Below, one piece after another: positions 51,969 through 60,004 of a DNA stretch of 64,000 nt. The position numbers and the translations under genes are program-made. Under the pieces are notes generated by a model. It had not been told where the DNA came from. It saw nothing but the letters and a program-made list of their open reading frames with translations, and ran no database searches. Source of the DNA: Clostridia bacterium (GTDB lineage Bacteria; Bacillota; Clostridia; Monoglobales; Monoglobaceae); NCBI GenBank assembly GCA_017456605.1, contig JAFTJA010000008.1, forward strand, positions 17,461-81,460. Reading direction: 5' to 3'. Numbering within the stretch: position 1 is the stretch's first letter; each line of letters starts with the position of its first letter.

Positions 51969-53243
51969 ATGAGCAAAGAAAAAGAAGTAGTAATGAATGG
52001 TGCCGGCGTTGAGGAACTCGGTTTTCCGATGTGGCCTCAGTTCGCTCCTGAAACAGCAGAAGACATCCTTGAACCTGTTAGAAACGGTAAGGTAAACTAC
52101 TGGACAGGTAAAAAAGGTATGGAATTTGAAGAAGCATGGGCTAAATGGATGGGTGCAAAGATGGCTATCTCTTGCACAAACGGAACAGCAGCACTTCACA
52201 TCGCTCTTGCAAGCCTTAACATAGGCCCCGGAGATGAAGTTATTGTTCCTTCATACTCATTTATCGCATCTTCATTCTCAGTTGTACAGGCTGGTGCTAT
52301 CCCTGTATTTGCTGATGTTACAGATGACCACACAATCGACCCTGCTTGCATTGAAGCACTTATTACACCAAGAACAAAGGCTATTATCGTTGTTCATCTT
52401 TATGGTGTTATCGCTGATATGGGTCCGATTCTTGAAATCGCTAAGAAACACAACCTCAAGGTTGTTGAAGACTGTGCACAGTGCTTTGGTGGTGAATACA
52501 ATGGCATAAAAGCAGGTCTTATCGGTGATGTAGGTTGTTTCTCATTCTGCCAGAGCAAGCACTTCACAACAGGCGGCGAAGGCGGTATGGTTGTTACAAA
52601 CGATGAAGACACAGGTTGGGAATGTCGTTCATTCCGTGACCACGGTTATGATGTAAAGACAAGAATGAATATGCTTGCTCTTGAAGAAAAGCTTCCTTAC
52701 ATCCATAGAAGAGTTGGTTTCAACTACAGAATGACAGAAATTCAGTCAATTTTCGGTATCAACGAACTTAAGAGACTTGACAACTGGAACCTTGCACGTC
52801 GTTTCAAGTATGCAAAGATGTATGACGAAGCATTTGCAGGCCTTAAGGGAATCAAAAAGCTTCCTGTTAACACTGCAGAAAGAAAGAATGCTTACTGGTG
52901 GTATCCTATGCTTGTTGACCTTGATGTTCTTGATTGTGATGCTCCTACTATCGTTAAGGAACTTGGCGCAGCAGGTATTCCTTGTTATGGTATTCAGTGG
53001 CCGGAAGCATATGAAGAAAAAGCTTACAGAGAACATGGTGGTTTTGGTACAGCTAAATTCCCGTTTGAATCTAAGGAATATGCAGATGAAAAATCTGTTC
53101 AGTACGACAAAGTATTCTGCAAGAATGCAAATGCTCTCCGTCAGCAGACAGTTTGTCTGTTTCTCCACCCAACATGGGAAGAAGTACATATTGAAAGATG
53201 TATTGATGGCTTCAAGAAGGTTTTGGCAGCTCACACAAAATAA
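51969..53243 (+). CDS. DegT/DnrJ/EryC1/StrS-family PLP aminotransferase
   Basis: 424 residues. The fold-type I sugar aminotransferase motifs are SCTNGTAALHIALASLNIGPGDEVIVP near 60, VVEDCAQCFGGEYNG and the PLP lysine in CQSKHFTTGGEGGM near 197. These enzymes transfer an amino group to a keto-sugar, usually nucleotide-linked. AAAGGAGG precedes the ATG. The next gene is a sugar oxidoreductase, 30 bases downstream, so together they could oxidise and aminate a sugar or an inositol-like polyol. The target is unknown. Confidence 0.92.
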   Translation: MSKEKEVVMNGAGVEELGFPMWPQFAPETAEDILEPVRNGKVNYWTGKKGMEFEEAWAKWMGAKMAISCTNGTAALHIALASLNIGPGDEVIVPSYSFIASSFSVVQAGAIPVFADVTDDHTIDPACIEALITPRTKAIIVVHLYGVIADMGPILEIAKKHNLKVVEDCAQCFGGEYNGIKAGLIGDVGCFSFCQSKHFTTGGEGGMVVTNDEDTGWECRSFRDHGYDVKTRMNMLALEEKLPYIHRRVGFNYRMTEIQSIFGINELKRLDNWNLARRFKYAKMYDEAFAGLKGIKKLPVNTAERKNAYWWYPMLVDLDVLDCDAPTIVKELGAAGIPCYGIQWPEAYEEKAYREHGGFGTAKFPFESKEYADEKSVQYDKVFCKNANALRQQTVCLFLHPTWEEVHIERCIDGFKKVLAAHTK

Positions 53244-53273
53244 AGAAAAACAATTAGCTTAAGGAGCGTTATT

Positions 53274-54320
53274 ATGAATAAAGTTAAATGGGGCGTAATC
53301 GGCTGCGGCGGTATTGCTGACCGCAGAACACTGCCCGGCATGATGCTTGCTGATAATGTTGAGTTGATTGCTGTTATGGATACAAACAAAGAGGCAGCGG
53401 AAAGATGCAAGGAAAAATACAATGCAAAGTATGCTTTTGATAGCTTTGAAGAGCTTCTTGCCCTTGATGAAATTCAGGCTGTTTATATAGCATCACCTGT
53501 TTTCTGCCACAAGGAACAAGCTTTCGCTGCTGCAAAAGCAAAGAAGCACATCCTCATTGAAAAGCCGATGGCTTTGACAAGCGAAGATTCTCTTGAAATT
53601 GCAGAAATCTGCAAAAAAGAGGGTGTGAAGCTTGGCGTTGGTCTTATGATGCGTTTTGCGGCATATCATCAGGAAATGAAAAAGCTTGTTGCAGAAGGAA
53701 AGCTCGGCGACATCGTTTCAATGCGTGCTCAGCTTACCTGCTGGTATCCTGATATTCCAAATAACTGGCGCCAGAACAAAGACCTTTCAGGCGGCGGCGC
53801 ACTTATGGATATGGGTATACACTGCATTGACCTTCTTCAGTACATAACAGGCCTTAAAGCAGTTGAAGTTACCGGTTTTGCAGGTACACAGACATTCAGC
53901 TACAACGCTGATGACTCATCTGCTATTGTGATGAAGATGGAAAACGGCGCACTTGCTATGGTTGATGCAAACTTCAATATCCCTGACGCAGCTGCAAAGT
54001 GCAAGCTTGAAATTTACGGCACAAAGGGCAGCATTATGGCAGAGGGTACAATCAGCCAGATTGAGGGCGGAGATGTTTCTGTTCTTATCTCGGATGACTC
54101 TCTGGGCTATGATGCAGCACAGAACCGTGACGAGCTTGTTCCGGTCAAGCTGGATGTTGAGCTTGGAAATATGTATATAAAAGAGGTGGAATCTTTCGGC
54201 AATGCTGTGCTTAATGGTACAGAGCCTGAGATTACCGGCGAGGACGGTATAAACGTTCAGAAAATCGTTGAGTGTGCATACAAGGCAAGCGATAACAAAA
54301 TAATTTCGGATTTAAAGTAA
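53274..54320 (+). CDS. Gfo/Idh/MocA-family oxidoreductase
   Basis: 348 residues. N-terminal NAD(P)-binding GVIGCGGIADRRTLPGM, then EKPMALTSEDS (conserved Lys) near 98 and GGGALMDMGIHCIDLLQY near 175 with the catalytic Asp and His. It oxidises or reduces a sugar or polyol at a ring hydroxyl. AAGGAG lies before the ATG. With the DegT partner it may supply the keto group that is aminated, as in dideoxy-sugar or amino-inositol pathways. A terminator follows. Confidence 0.92.
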   Translation: MNKVKWGVIGCGGIADRRTLPGMMLADNVELIAVMDTNKEAAERCKEKYNAKYAFDSFEELLALDEIQAVYIASPVFCHKEQAFAAAKAKKHILIEKPMALTSEDSLEIAEICKKEGVKLGVGLMMRFAAYHQEMKKLVAEGKLGDIVSMRAQLTCWYPDIPNNWRQNKDLSGGGALMDMGIHCIDLLQYITGLKAVEVTGFAGTQTFSYNADDSSAIVMKMENGALAMVDANFNIPDAAAKCKLEIYGTKGSIMAEGTISQIEGGDVSVLISDDSLGYDAAQNRDELVPVKLDVELGNMYIKEVESFGNAVLNGTEPEITGEDGINVQKIVECAYKASDNKIISDLK

Positions 54321-54335
54321 TTAATTGAATACCCC

Positions 54336-54382
54336 TAAAGCCAAGCCCCCGTCCAAATTTTGGACGGGGGTTTGGCTTTCCT
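54336..54382 (+). terminator. Terminator of DegT-Gfo
   Basis: AAGCCAAGCCCCCGTCC / GGACGGGGGTTTGGCTT long stem with an AAATTTT loop. Confidence 0.9.
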
Positions 54383-54408
54383 CATTTGCTGTAAAAACGT
54401 ACAATGCT

Positions 54409-54437
54409 TTGACAATTATATGGCACTATGATATAAT
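54409..54437 (+). promoter_or_regulatory. Promoter of the beta-helix gene
   Basis: Perfect TTGACA and TATAAT with a 17-bp spacer. Confidence 0.88.
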
Positions 54438-54472
54438 AACAGACACTGATACAAAATGGGAGGAAATGTTAT

Positions 54473-55825
54473 ATGGATATTATTTCAGTAAAAAATCAAA
54501 TTTTGAAGTCGATAAAAAAAGTGGAAAGTCCAACTGTGTGGCATAAAATGACAGTTCCTATTAACTCCGAAACAATAAATGCTGCGCTCAAAGAGCATAA
54601 AGCGGTGAAAATTCCCTATATAGGCGAGCCGATAACAATAGATGAACCAATTATTATGGAATCTGATAATCATCTCTTTGTTGATGAAAAGCAGATACTC
54701 AGACAGCAGAAAGACAGCGAAACCTGTATGTTGCGCAACAAATCCATAAGAGATGGTGCTTTGGCCCCAACAGACGGAAAAAACCGTGACAGAAACATTA
54801 GCGTCGAAGGGGGAATATGGAATTTCAAAACGGCACAGCGGTGTTTTACTGATAAAGAAAAATCAATGCAGGGTTCACTGGGAATTTTGATTTTTTCTGG
54901 CGTTGAAAGGATTAGCCTTAAGAATATGAAGATTTTTGATGACCCGCAGATTGGTATTGGTGATGGCGATTCCAGTTATGCAGTGCAGATTTGCGATTGT
55001 TGTGATTTTGAAATAGAAAACATAGATTTTTGTGCCAACAGCCGTGATGGTGTGCATATCAATGGTCCTGCAAACCGAGGCCACGTGAAGCATCTTCGGG
55101 GTGCACAGATGGGTGATGATATGGTTGCACTCAATGCATGGGATTGGGATAGGTCGGCAATAACTTTTGGAACCATTGAAAACATAGTGGTGGAGGACCT
55201 TGAAAGTAATGGAAATGAGTTGCGTCTGCTTCCTGGACAAAAGGTTTATGAATCGTGCCGGGTTGATTGTGATATAAGAAACTGCGTTCTTGAAAATATT
55301 TCGGGGATTTATACTGTCAAAATGTATGCTCAGCCCAATATTGACAATGCGATAGACAAATCAAGGCACGACGTGTCGGGCACAGTGGGGAATATATATG
55401 ACGTATATTTTAAGGATATGACGTTCAGCAAGGTTCAGCCGGCGGGCTTTCACGGACTTCCGGTGAAAGGTTTCTTTGAAATTTGTGCTGATTGCCACGA
55501 TGTTTATATGGAAAATATAAAGGTATCCAACACCTTTTCTGATGCCATAGAAAAAGACTTAAGATTCATAAATGTGGGGCCTCTTTCGGCGGTTTGGACA
55601 AATGATTCAGAAAACCCTGACGATTGGGGTGAGGTTTTTGACCCGGATGCTGTTTGTCATATTGAAGATTTTTATCTGGAAAACATCCACTTTGAAGATG
55701 GAAAGGTTGATGACAAACAAAAACTTACCCGAGAAGTTCATATGACGGTGAATGAAAATTATCCCCAAACCACTCCAAAGGGCGGTACCGGATATGGAAC
55801 GATAGGAAGAGTGTCAGTGAAATGA
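54473..55825 (+). CDS. Right-handed parallel beta-helix protein (GH28/pectin-lyase-like fold)
   Basis: 450 residues, no signal peptide. Repeated short hydrophobic strands are seen across residues ~95-330 (GILIFSGVERISLKNMKI, YAVQICDCCDFEIENIDF, DGVHINGPANRGHVKHLRG, MGDDMVALNAWDWD), typical of polygalacturonase-like beta-helices; the DDMVALN and RDGVHI stretches recall the catalytic Asp region of GH28. It may cleave or bind an oligosaccharide such as galacturonide. The strong promoter and GGGAGG give a single-gene unit. The uronate operon at 22.9 kb could use its products, but this link is only inferred. Confidence 0.8.
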   Translation: MDIISVKNQILKSIKKVESPTVWHKMTVPINSETINAALKEHKAVKIPYIGEPITIDEPIIMESDNHLFVDEKQILRQQKDSETCMLRNKSIRDGALAPTDGKNRDRNISVEGGIWNFKTAQRCFTDKEKSMQGSLGILIFSGVERISLKNMKIFDDPQIGIGDGDSSYAVQICDCCDFEIENIDFCANSRDGVHINGPANRGHVKHLRGAQMGDDMVALNAWDWDRSAITFGTIENIVVEDLESNGNELRLLPGQKVYESCRVDCDIRNCVLENISGIYTVKMYAQPNIDNAIDKSRHDVSGTVGNIYDVYFKDMTFSKVQPAGFHGLPVKGFFEICADCHDVYMENIKVSNTFSDAIEKDLRFINVGPLSAVWTNDSENPDDWGEVFDPDAVCHIEDFYLENIHFEDGKVDDKQKLTREVHMTVNENYPQTTPKGGTGYGTIGRVSVK

Positions 55826-55838
55826 TTTCATAAAATTA

Positions 55839-55871
55839 AAAAAAGACGGATTTTTAAATCCGTCTTTTTTC
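55839..55871. terminator. Bidirectional terminator between beta-helix and LacI genes
   Basis: AAAAAAAGACGGATTT / AAATCCGTCTTTTTT perfect hairpin between converging genes. Confidence 0.9.
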
Positions 55872-55880
55872 CTGTGAAGA

Positions 55881-56339
55881 CTATTTGTTGTTTGTAGTAT
55901 CCCTGAGAACAAGTCTGGTTCCAAAAACTTTGTTAATGGGTGTCAGGTCTTTTGTTTCAAGCATTCTCATAAGTTCTTCAATGGCAAAAGCCGCCATTTT
56001 TCGCTTTGAAGGAGAGACAGAAGAAAGTATCGGTGAAAAATAAAAATTTGATGCGATATTGTCAAAATCGATAACGGAGACATCTTGAGGAATGCGCTTG
56101 CCTGATTTTTTAAGAAAATGGCATACCTGCATAGCAATCAGGTCACTGAAGCAGATAACAGCATCATAGTGTGTGGATTTGTTGAGTAAAGCTTCAATGG
56201 TTCGTTCGGTTGTTACGTTGATTTCTTCCACACAAAGATTCTTTTCTGAAATATCCGGCTTGTTATGTAGCACGTGGGATATGGTGTTTATTGAATATCC
56301 CGTTTTTGCTGCAATATCCGCCAGTGTAACGTTTTTCAT
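55881..56339 (-). pseudogene. LacI-family regulator with a large internal deletion
   Basis: Only 152 residues, while LacI regulators have ~335. Residues 1-34 are a normal LacI HTH start (VTLADIAAKTGYSINTISHVLHNKPDIS). The sequence then jumps to the C-terminal half of the sugar-binding domain (TTERTIEALLNKSTHYDAVICFSDLIAMQVCHFLKK, GKRIPQDVSVIDFDNI). About 170 residues, including hinge and first lobe, are missing, in frame. The ATG has a weak ribosome site. It could be a decayed repressor or a mini-regulator. Its original target may have been the converging beta-helix gene or another sugar gene. Confidence 0.75.
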
Positions 56340-56436
56340 TTTTTCCTTCGAAGTAATTTATACACCTTCATAATATAGCATTTTTCTGTAATATTGTCAA
56401 TGTTTGAATATCCCAGAAGAAATTTTTAAAAAACTG

Positions 56437-56465
56437 TTGACAAAGGGAAAAATGTATGCTATATT
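56437..56465 (+). promoter_or_regulatory. Promoter of the GntR-ABC operon
   Basis: Perfect TTGACA, 17-bp spacer, TATATT. Confidence 0.82.
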
Positions 56466-56494
56466 AACTGTACTAATACAAGTAATACAGTTAA
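56464..56494 (+). promoter_or_regulatory. Inverted-repeat operator, probably for the adjacent GntR regulator
   Basis: TTAACTGTA (56464-56472) and TACAGTTAA (56486-56494) are perfect inverted repeats separated by 13 bases; the spacer carries a second symmetric part (CTAATAC / GTAATAC). It overlaps the promoter's -10 and start region, the place where YtrA-type GntR repressors bind. Confidence 0.7.
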
Positions 56495-56513
56495 AAATCA
56501 GGGAGGTGAAAAT

Positions 56514-56894
56514 ATGATAAATCTGGACTATAAAGATGGCAGGTCTTTGCATGAACAGATTGAAAAAGGGCTTCGCGAACTTATTATAAACAAAGTTTTG
56601 GTACAGGATGAGCAATTGCCATCGGTCAGGGAGCTTTCAATCAGCCTTACCGTGAACCCAAATACGGTGCAAAGAGCATATAAACAACTGGAACAGGACG
56701 GATTTATTTACAGCGTAAAGGGAAAAGGCAACTTTGTTGCCCCGGTTTCGGATGTAGCAAGCACAAAACGGATAGAGGAGCTTTACAGTACGTTAATGCT
56801 TGCTGCAAAAGAACTTTGTTTTTTGGGTGAAGACAGCAAGACACTTCAAAATGTTATAAAGAATATATATTCAGAAAAGGAGGATTCCTTATGA
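56514..56894 (+). CDS. GntR-family (YtrA subfamily) transcriptional regulator
   Basis: 126 residues. The winged HTH (SLHEQIEKGLRELIINKVLVQDEQLPSVRELSISLTVNPNTVQRAYKQLEQDG) fills residues ~8-70, followed by a short C-terminal helical tail typical of the YtrA group. Such regulators repress a downstream ABC transporter operon. GGAGGTG precedes the ATG. Its stop overlaps the start of the ATPase gene by 4 bases, so it is part of the operon and probably binds the inverted repeat upstream. Confidence 0.93.
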   Translation: MINLDYKDGRSLHEQIEKGLRELIINKVLVQDEQLPSVRELSISLTVNPNTVQRAYKQLEQDGFIYSVKGKGNFVAPVSDVASTKRIEELYSTLMLAAKELCFLGEDSKTLQNVIKNIYSEKEDSL

Positions 56895-57790
56895 TAAAGG
56901 TTTCGGGTGTTACAAAGTACTTTGACGACTTCAAGGTGCTTGATGATATTTCCCTGAATGTCAGACGGGGTACAATATACGGACTTATCGGACCAAATGG
57001 TGCCGGAAAGACCACAATTATAAATCACATAAACGGAGTGCTTTTGCCAAAGAGCGGTACGATAACAATAAATGATGAGCCGGTGTTTGAAAATGAAAAG
57101 GTGAAACAGACAGTTCTCAATATTTCGGACGACTGGTTTTATTACAGCACCTTTTCTATAAGGGAAATGGCAAAATTCTATGAGGACGTGTATCCGAACT
57201 TCAGTAAAGAAAGATATGCGGCGATAAGCCAGATTTTCAAGATTGACGAAAAACGCCAGATAAGAAAGCTGTCAAAGGGTATGAAAAAGCAGGTTGCGTT
57301 TTGGCTTTCGCTTTCGGCTATGCCGGATGTTCTTATTTTGGATGAACCCCTTGACGGACTTGACCCGGTGATGAGAAAACAGGTTTTAAATCTTGTGATT
57401 GCGGATGTGGCTGACCGCAGCCTGACGGTGCTTGTTTCATCCCACAACCTTCGTGAGCTTGAAGACATTTGTGACTGGGTGGGTATTATACATAAAGGCA
57501 AAATGATTCTTGAAAAGCCACTTGATGACCTCAAGGGCAATGTTCACAAATATCAGGTGGTGCTGACAGATGAGACAGCGGCGCAACTTGAAGAAATGGA
57601 AAACGTGCTTCATACCTCAAAGACCGGCTCGGTATACAGCGTGATTGTCAGAGGCGATTCAAAGGAGACCGACAGACAAATAAAGGCTTTGATGCCTGTT
57701 CTTTGCGAAAGGGTCAGCCTTACCCTTGAAGAAGTATTTATTTATGAGTTAGGAGGTTTGGGATATGACTTCAAAAACATCATTATTTAA
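56891..57790 (+). CDS. ABC transporter ATP-binding protein
   Basis: 299 residues. Walker A GPNGAGKTTIINHI at ~37, signature LSKGMKKQVAFWLS, Walker B DVLILDEPLDGLDP and the switch His in SSHNLRELE are in order. A C-terminal ~80-residue extension follows, as in BcrA/YtrB-like export ATPases. AAAGGAGG precedes the ATG. It pairs with the permease downstream, whose start lies inside its 3' end (26-base overlap). The exported substrate is unknown; such systems often act against lantibiotics or cell-envelope antibiotics. Confidence 0.94.
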   Translation: MIKVSGVTKYFDDFKVLDDISLNVRRGTIYGLIGPNGAGKTTIINHINGVLLPKSGTITINDEPVFENEKVKQTVLNISDDWFYYSTFSIREMAKFYEDVYPNFSKERYAAISQIFKIDEKRQIRKLSKGMKKQVAFWLSLSAMPDVLILDEPLDGLDPVMRKQVLNLVIADVADRSLTVLVSSHNLRELEDICDWVGIIHKGKMILEKPLDDLKGNVHKYQVVLTDETAAQLEEMENVLHTSKTGSVYSVIVRGDSKETDRQIKALMPVLCERVSLTLEEVFIYELGGLGYDFKNIII

Positions 57791-59819
57791 TAAAGGAATA
57801 TATAAATCCACCGTAAGGCGGTATCTGTGGGGCTCGGTCCTCTATGCAATCATACTTTTCATGGTGACATCCCTTGTGATTCTCTTGGGAATTGACAAAA
57901 CTGATACATGGTATAGAATGAGTGATAGCAGAGTGGCACTTATCCTGGATGAACACTATTTGTTTTTGCCTATGATTATCGGTTGTTTTGTGCCTACAGT
58001 TGTGGCACTGTTGGTGTATCGCTTTGTTCATTCAAAAAAGACCTCGGTGTTTGTTCACAGCTTGCCGGTGTCAAGGACGGCAAATTATATATCAACAATT
58101 CTTGCAGCCTTTACTCTTATGGCAGCACCCATTGTTTTGAACGGAATAATTCTTGCCCTTCTTAGTATCTTTGGGTACGGTGAGTTTTTTGGCATTACAT
58201 CCTGCCTTATCTGGACGGGGGCAAACTTGCTTACGATATTTTTGATGTTTTCAATTTCCACCTTTGTTGCGATGCTTACGGGCAACAGTTTCGCAATGGT
58301 TGGACTTAACGGACTTATTCATTGCATTGTGATTATTTTTGCAGCAGCATTTTCGGCACTTGCTTCGTGCTTTCTGTATGGATATTTTGATGTGAATGAA
58401 CTCCTTTATAAGGCAATGGAGTGGAACTTTGTTGCATATCTGATGGAGATTGCCAATGACTTTAGCATCAGAAATTCTCTCGCTTTTGACTTTTTAAAGC
58501 TTGCCGCCATGATTGTGATGGCACTTCCTTTTTATGTATTTGGATGGCTGCTTTACAAAAAACGCAGGATGGAAACGGCTGAGGATGTAGCGGCTTTTAA
58601 TTGCCTCAATCCTATCTACAAATACCTGATTACATTTCTTGCAGCACTTGGAACATTTGCTATTTTTAGCGGAGCCGCGGCAGAAAAACCTCTTGTGCCG
58701 ATAGTTTTCACTGTTGTCATAAGCGGCGTGGTATATTTTGCAGCAGAGATGATACTTAAGAAAAGTTTCAGGGTATGGAAAAAGTATAAGGGTTATCTGG
58801 TATTTGCCGCTGCCTTTACTGCGATGATATGTGTGTTTGCATTCACAAGCTTTTTTGGGTACGAAACCCGAATCCCTGAAACGGAAGACATTGAAAGCGT
58901 TTCTATTTATGAATACTACCATCAGCCGCAGATGCCGTGGATATCGAATAGTGATATAATTGAATATACTCAAGATGTTCACGAAGAAATGATACAAAAG
59001 GACCAGATTTATACAGTAAAAGAATACAGGCCAGATTATACCACGGCGATACACATAAGGTATCAGATGAAGAATGGCAAAACTCTTGTAAGGCGTTATC
59101 CCATAACCGAATCAAAAATCTGTGAGGTTCTTGAAAAGCTTTATAAGTATGACGAGTATAAGTACAAGGTCATGGAAGTGTTTGGTGAAGAAATCGGTGA
59201 AGTTTATAGAATAGGCTTTAACCACGGCAGTGTATACTTTAATGATAAGGAAATGATTGAAGAATTTTATTCCTGTCTGACTGAAGACATTATGAGTCTT
59301 GATTATACACAACTGCACGACCATCAGGCATGGAGTATGAATGTTATATTGGAATATGTACGCACAGACGATTTGAAAAAGTACAACGGTGAACGCGGTA
59401 TGTGGAGCACATACCAAAACATCAACGCAAACTACAAAAAGACTCTTAAATGGATGAAGGAAAACGGATTCTGGGATCAAACCTTCAACAAGGATGATGC
59501 AGACCTTTGTATACTCGACAAGGAACAGTGGAAGGAGTATACAACTTCAAGAGAGGTTGCTACAGCCTCTTATGGAAACGGCGGAACGGTGGAAGTGCAA
59601 AAAATAAAGAACTTCAGCGAAATCACCGGGGTTGAAAGAATTTCGGACAGCACACGGAAAAACAAAATTGCTGACTTTGTAACAGACACGGGCGTGAGGT
59701 TTGTCCCCGACAAGGAATATTCATATTATGTTTGCGGAATAAGCAACGATGGATACCTCAATATTTTGGCGGCATTTTATGAAGACGGAGAAGAACTTTT
59801 GGAGCTGATTGAGCACTGA
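57765..59819 (+). CDS. ABC-2-type permease with large extracytoplasmic domain
   Basis: 684 residues. About nine hydrophobic segments lie in residues ~20-365 (YLWGSVLYAIILFMVTSLVILLGI; YISTILAAFTLMAAPIVLNGIILALLS and others). After the last segment (~345-365) a hydrophilic ~310-residue C-terminal domain follows, rich in Tyr and charged residues, probably outside the cell. AGGAGG precedes the ATG inside the ATPase gene. It forms the membrane half of the exporter with the preceding ATPase. The large C-terminal domain may act as a sensor or substrate-binding part. Confidence 0.88.
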   Translation: MTSKTSLFNKGIYKSTVRRYLWGSVLYAIILFMVTSLVILLGIDKTDTWYRMSDSRVALILDEHYLFLPMIIGCFVPTVVALLVYRFVHSKKTSVFVHSLPVSRTANYISTILAAFTLMAAPIVLNGIILALLSIFGYGEFFGITSCLIWTGANLLTIFLMFSISTFVAMLTGNSFAMVGLNGLIHCIVIIFAAAFSALASCFLYGYFDVNELLYKAMEWNFVAYLMEIANDFSIRNSLAFDFLKLAAMIVMALPFYVFGWLLYKKRRMETAEDVAAFNCLNPIYKYLITFLAALGTFAIFSGAAAEKPLVPIVFTVVISGVVYFAAEMILKKSFRVWKKYKGYLVFAAAFTAMICVFAFTSFFGYETRIPETEDIESVSIYEYYHQPQMPWISNSDIIEYTQDVHEEMIQKDQIYTVKEYRPDYTTAIHIRYQMKNGKTLVRRYPITESKICEVLEKLYKYDEYKYKVMEVFGEEIGEVYRIGFNHGSVYFNDKEMIEEFYSCLTEDIMSLDYTQLHDHQAWSMNVILEYVRTDDLKKYNGERGMWSTYQNINANYKKTLKWMKENGFWDQTFNKDDADLCILDKEQWKEYTTSREVATASYGNGGTVEVQKIKNFSEITGVERISDSTRKNKIADFVTDTGVRFVPDKEYSYYVCGISNDGYLNILAAFYEDGEELLELIEH

Positions 59820-59909
59820 TATTAAACAGGGAAAGTTGTATTTCGTCTAAATGTTAGAAGATGCCTTATTGTGCACAAATCGGCAGTGTCAGGACTGTTC
59901 CCGAATATG

Positions 59910-59945
59910 AAATATCCCCTCGTTATACGAGGGGATATTTGTTGT
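59910..59945 (+). terminator. Terminator of the GntR-ABC operon
   Basis: ATATCCCCTCG / CGAGGGGATAT stem with a TTATA loop, then TTTG. Confidence 0.75.
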
Positions 59946-59952
59946 ATATAGA

Positions 59953-59992
59953 AAAAACACCGTTGGAAAACTCCAACGGTGTTTTTGATAAG
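59953..59992 (-). terminator. Terminator of the pyruvate:ferredoxin oxidoreductase gene
   Basis: AAAAACACCGTTGGA / TCCAACGGTGTTTTT long stem just beyond the leftward gene's stop codon. Confidence 0.88.
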
Positions 59993-60004
59993 CTTTTTAA
60001 GAAA

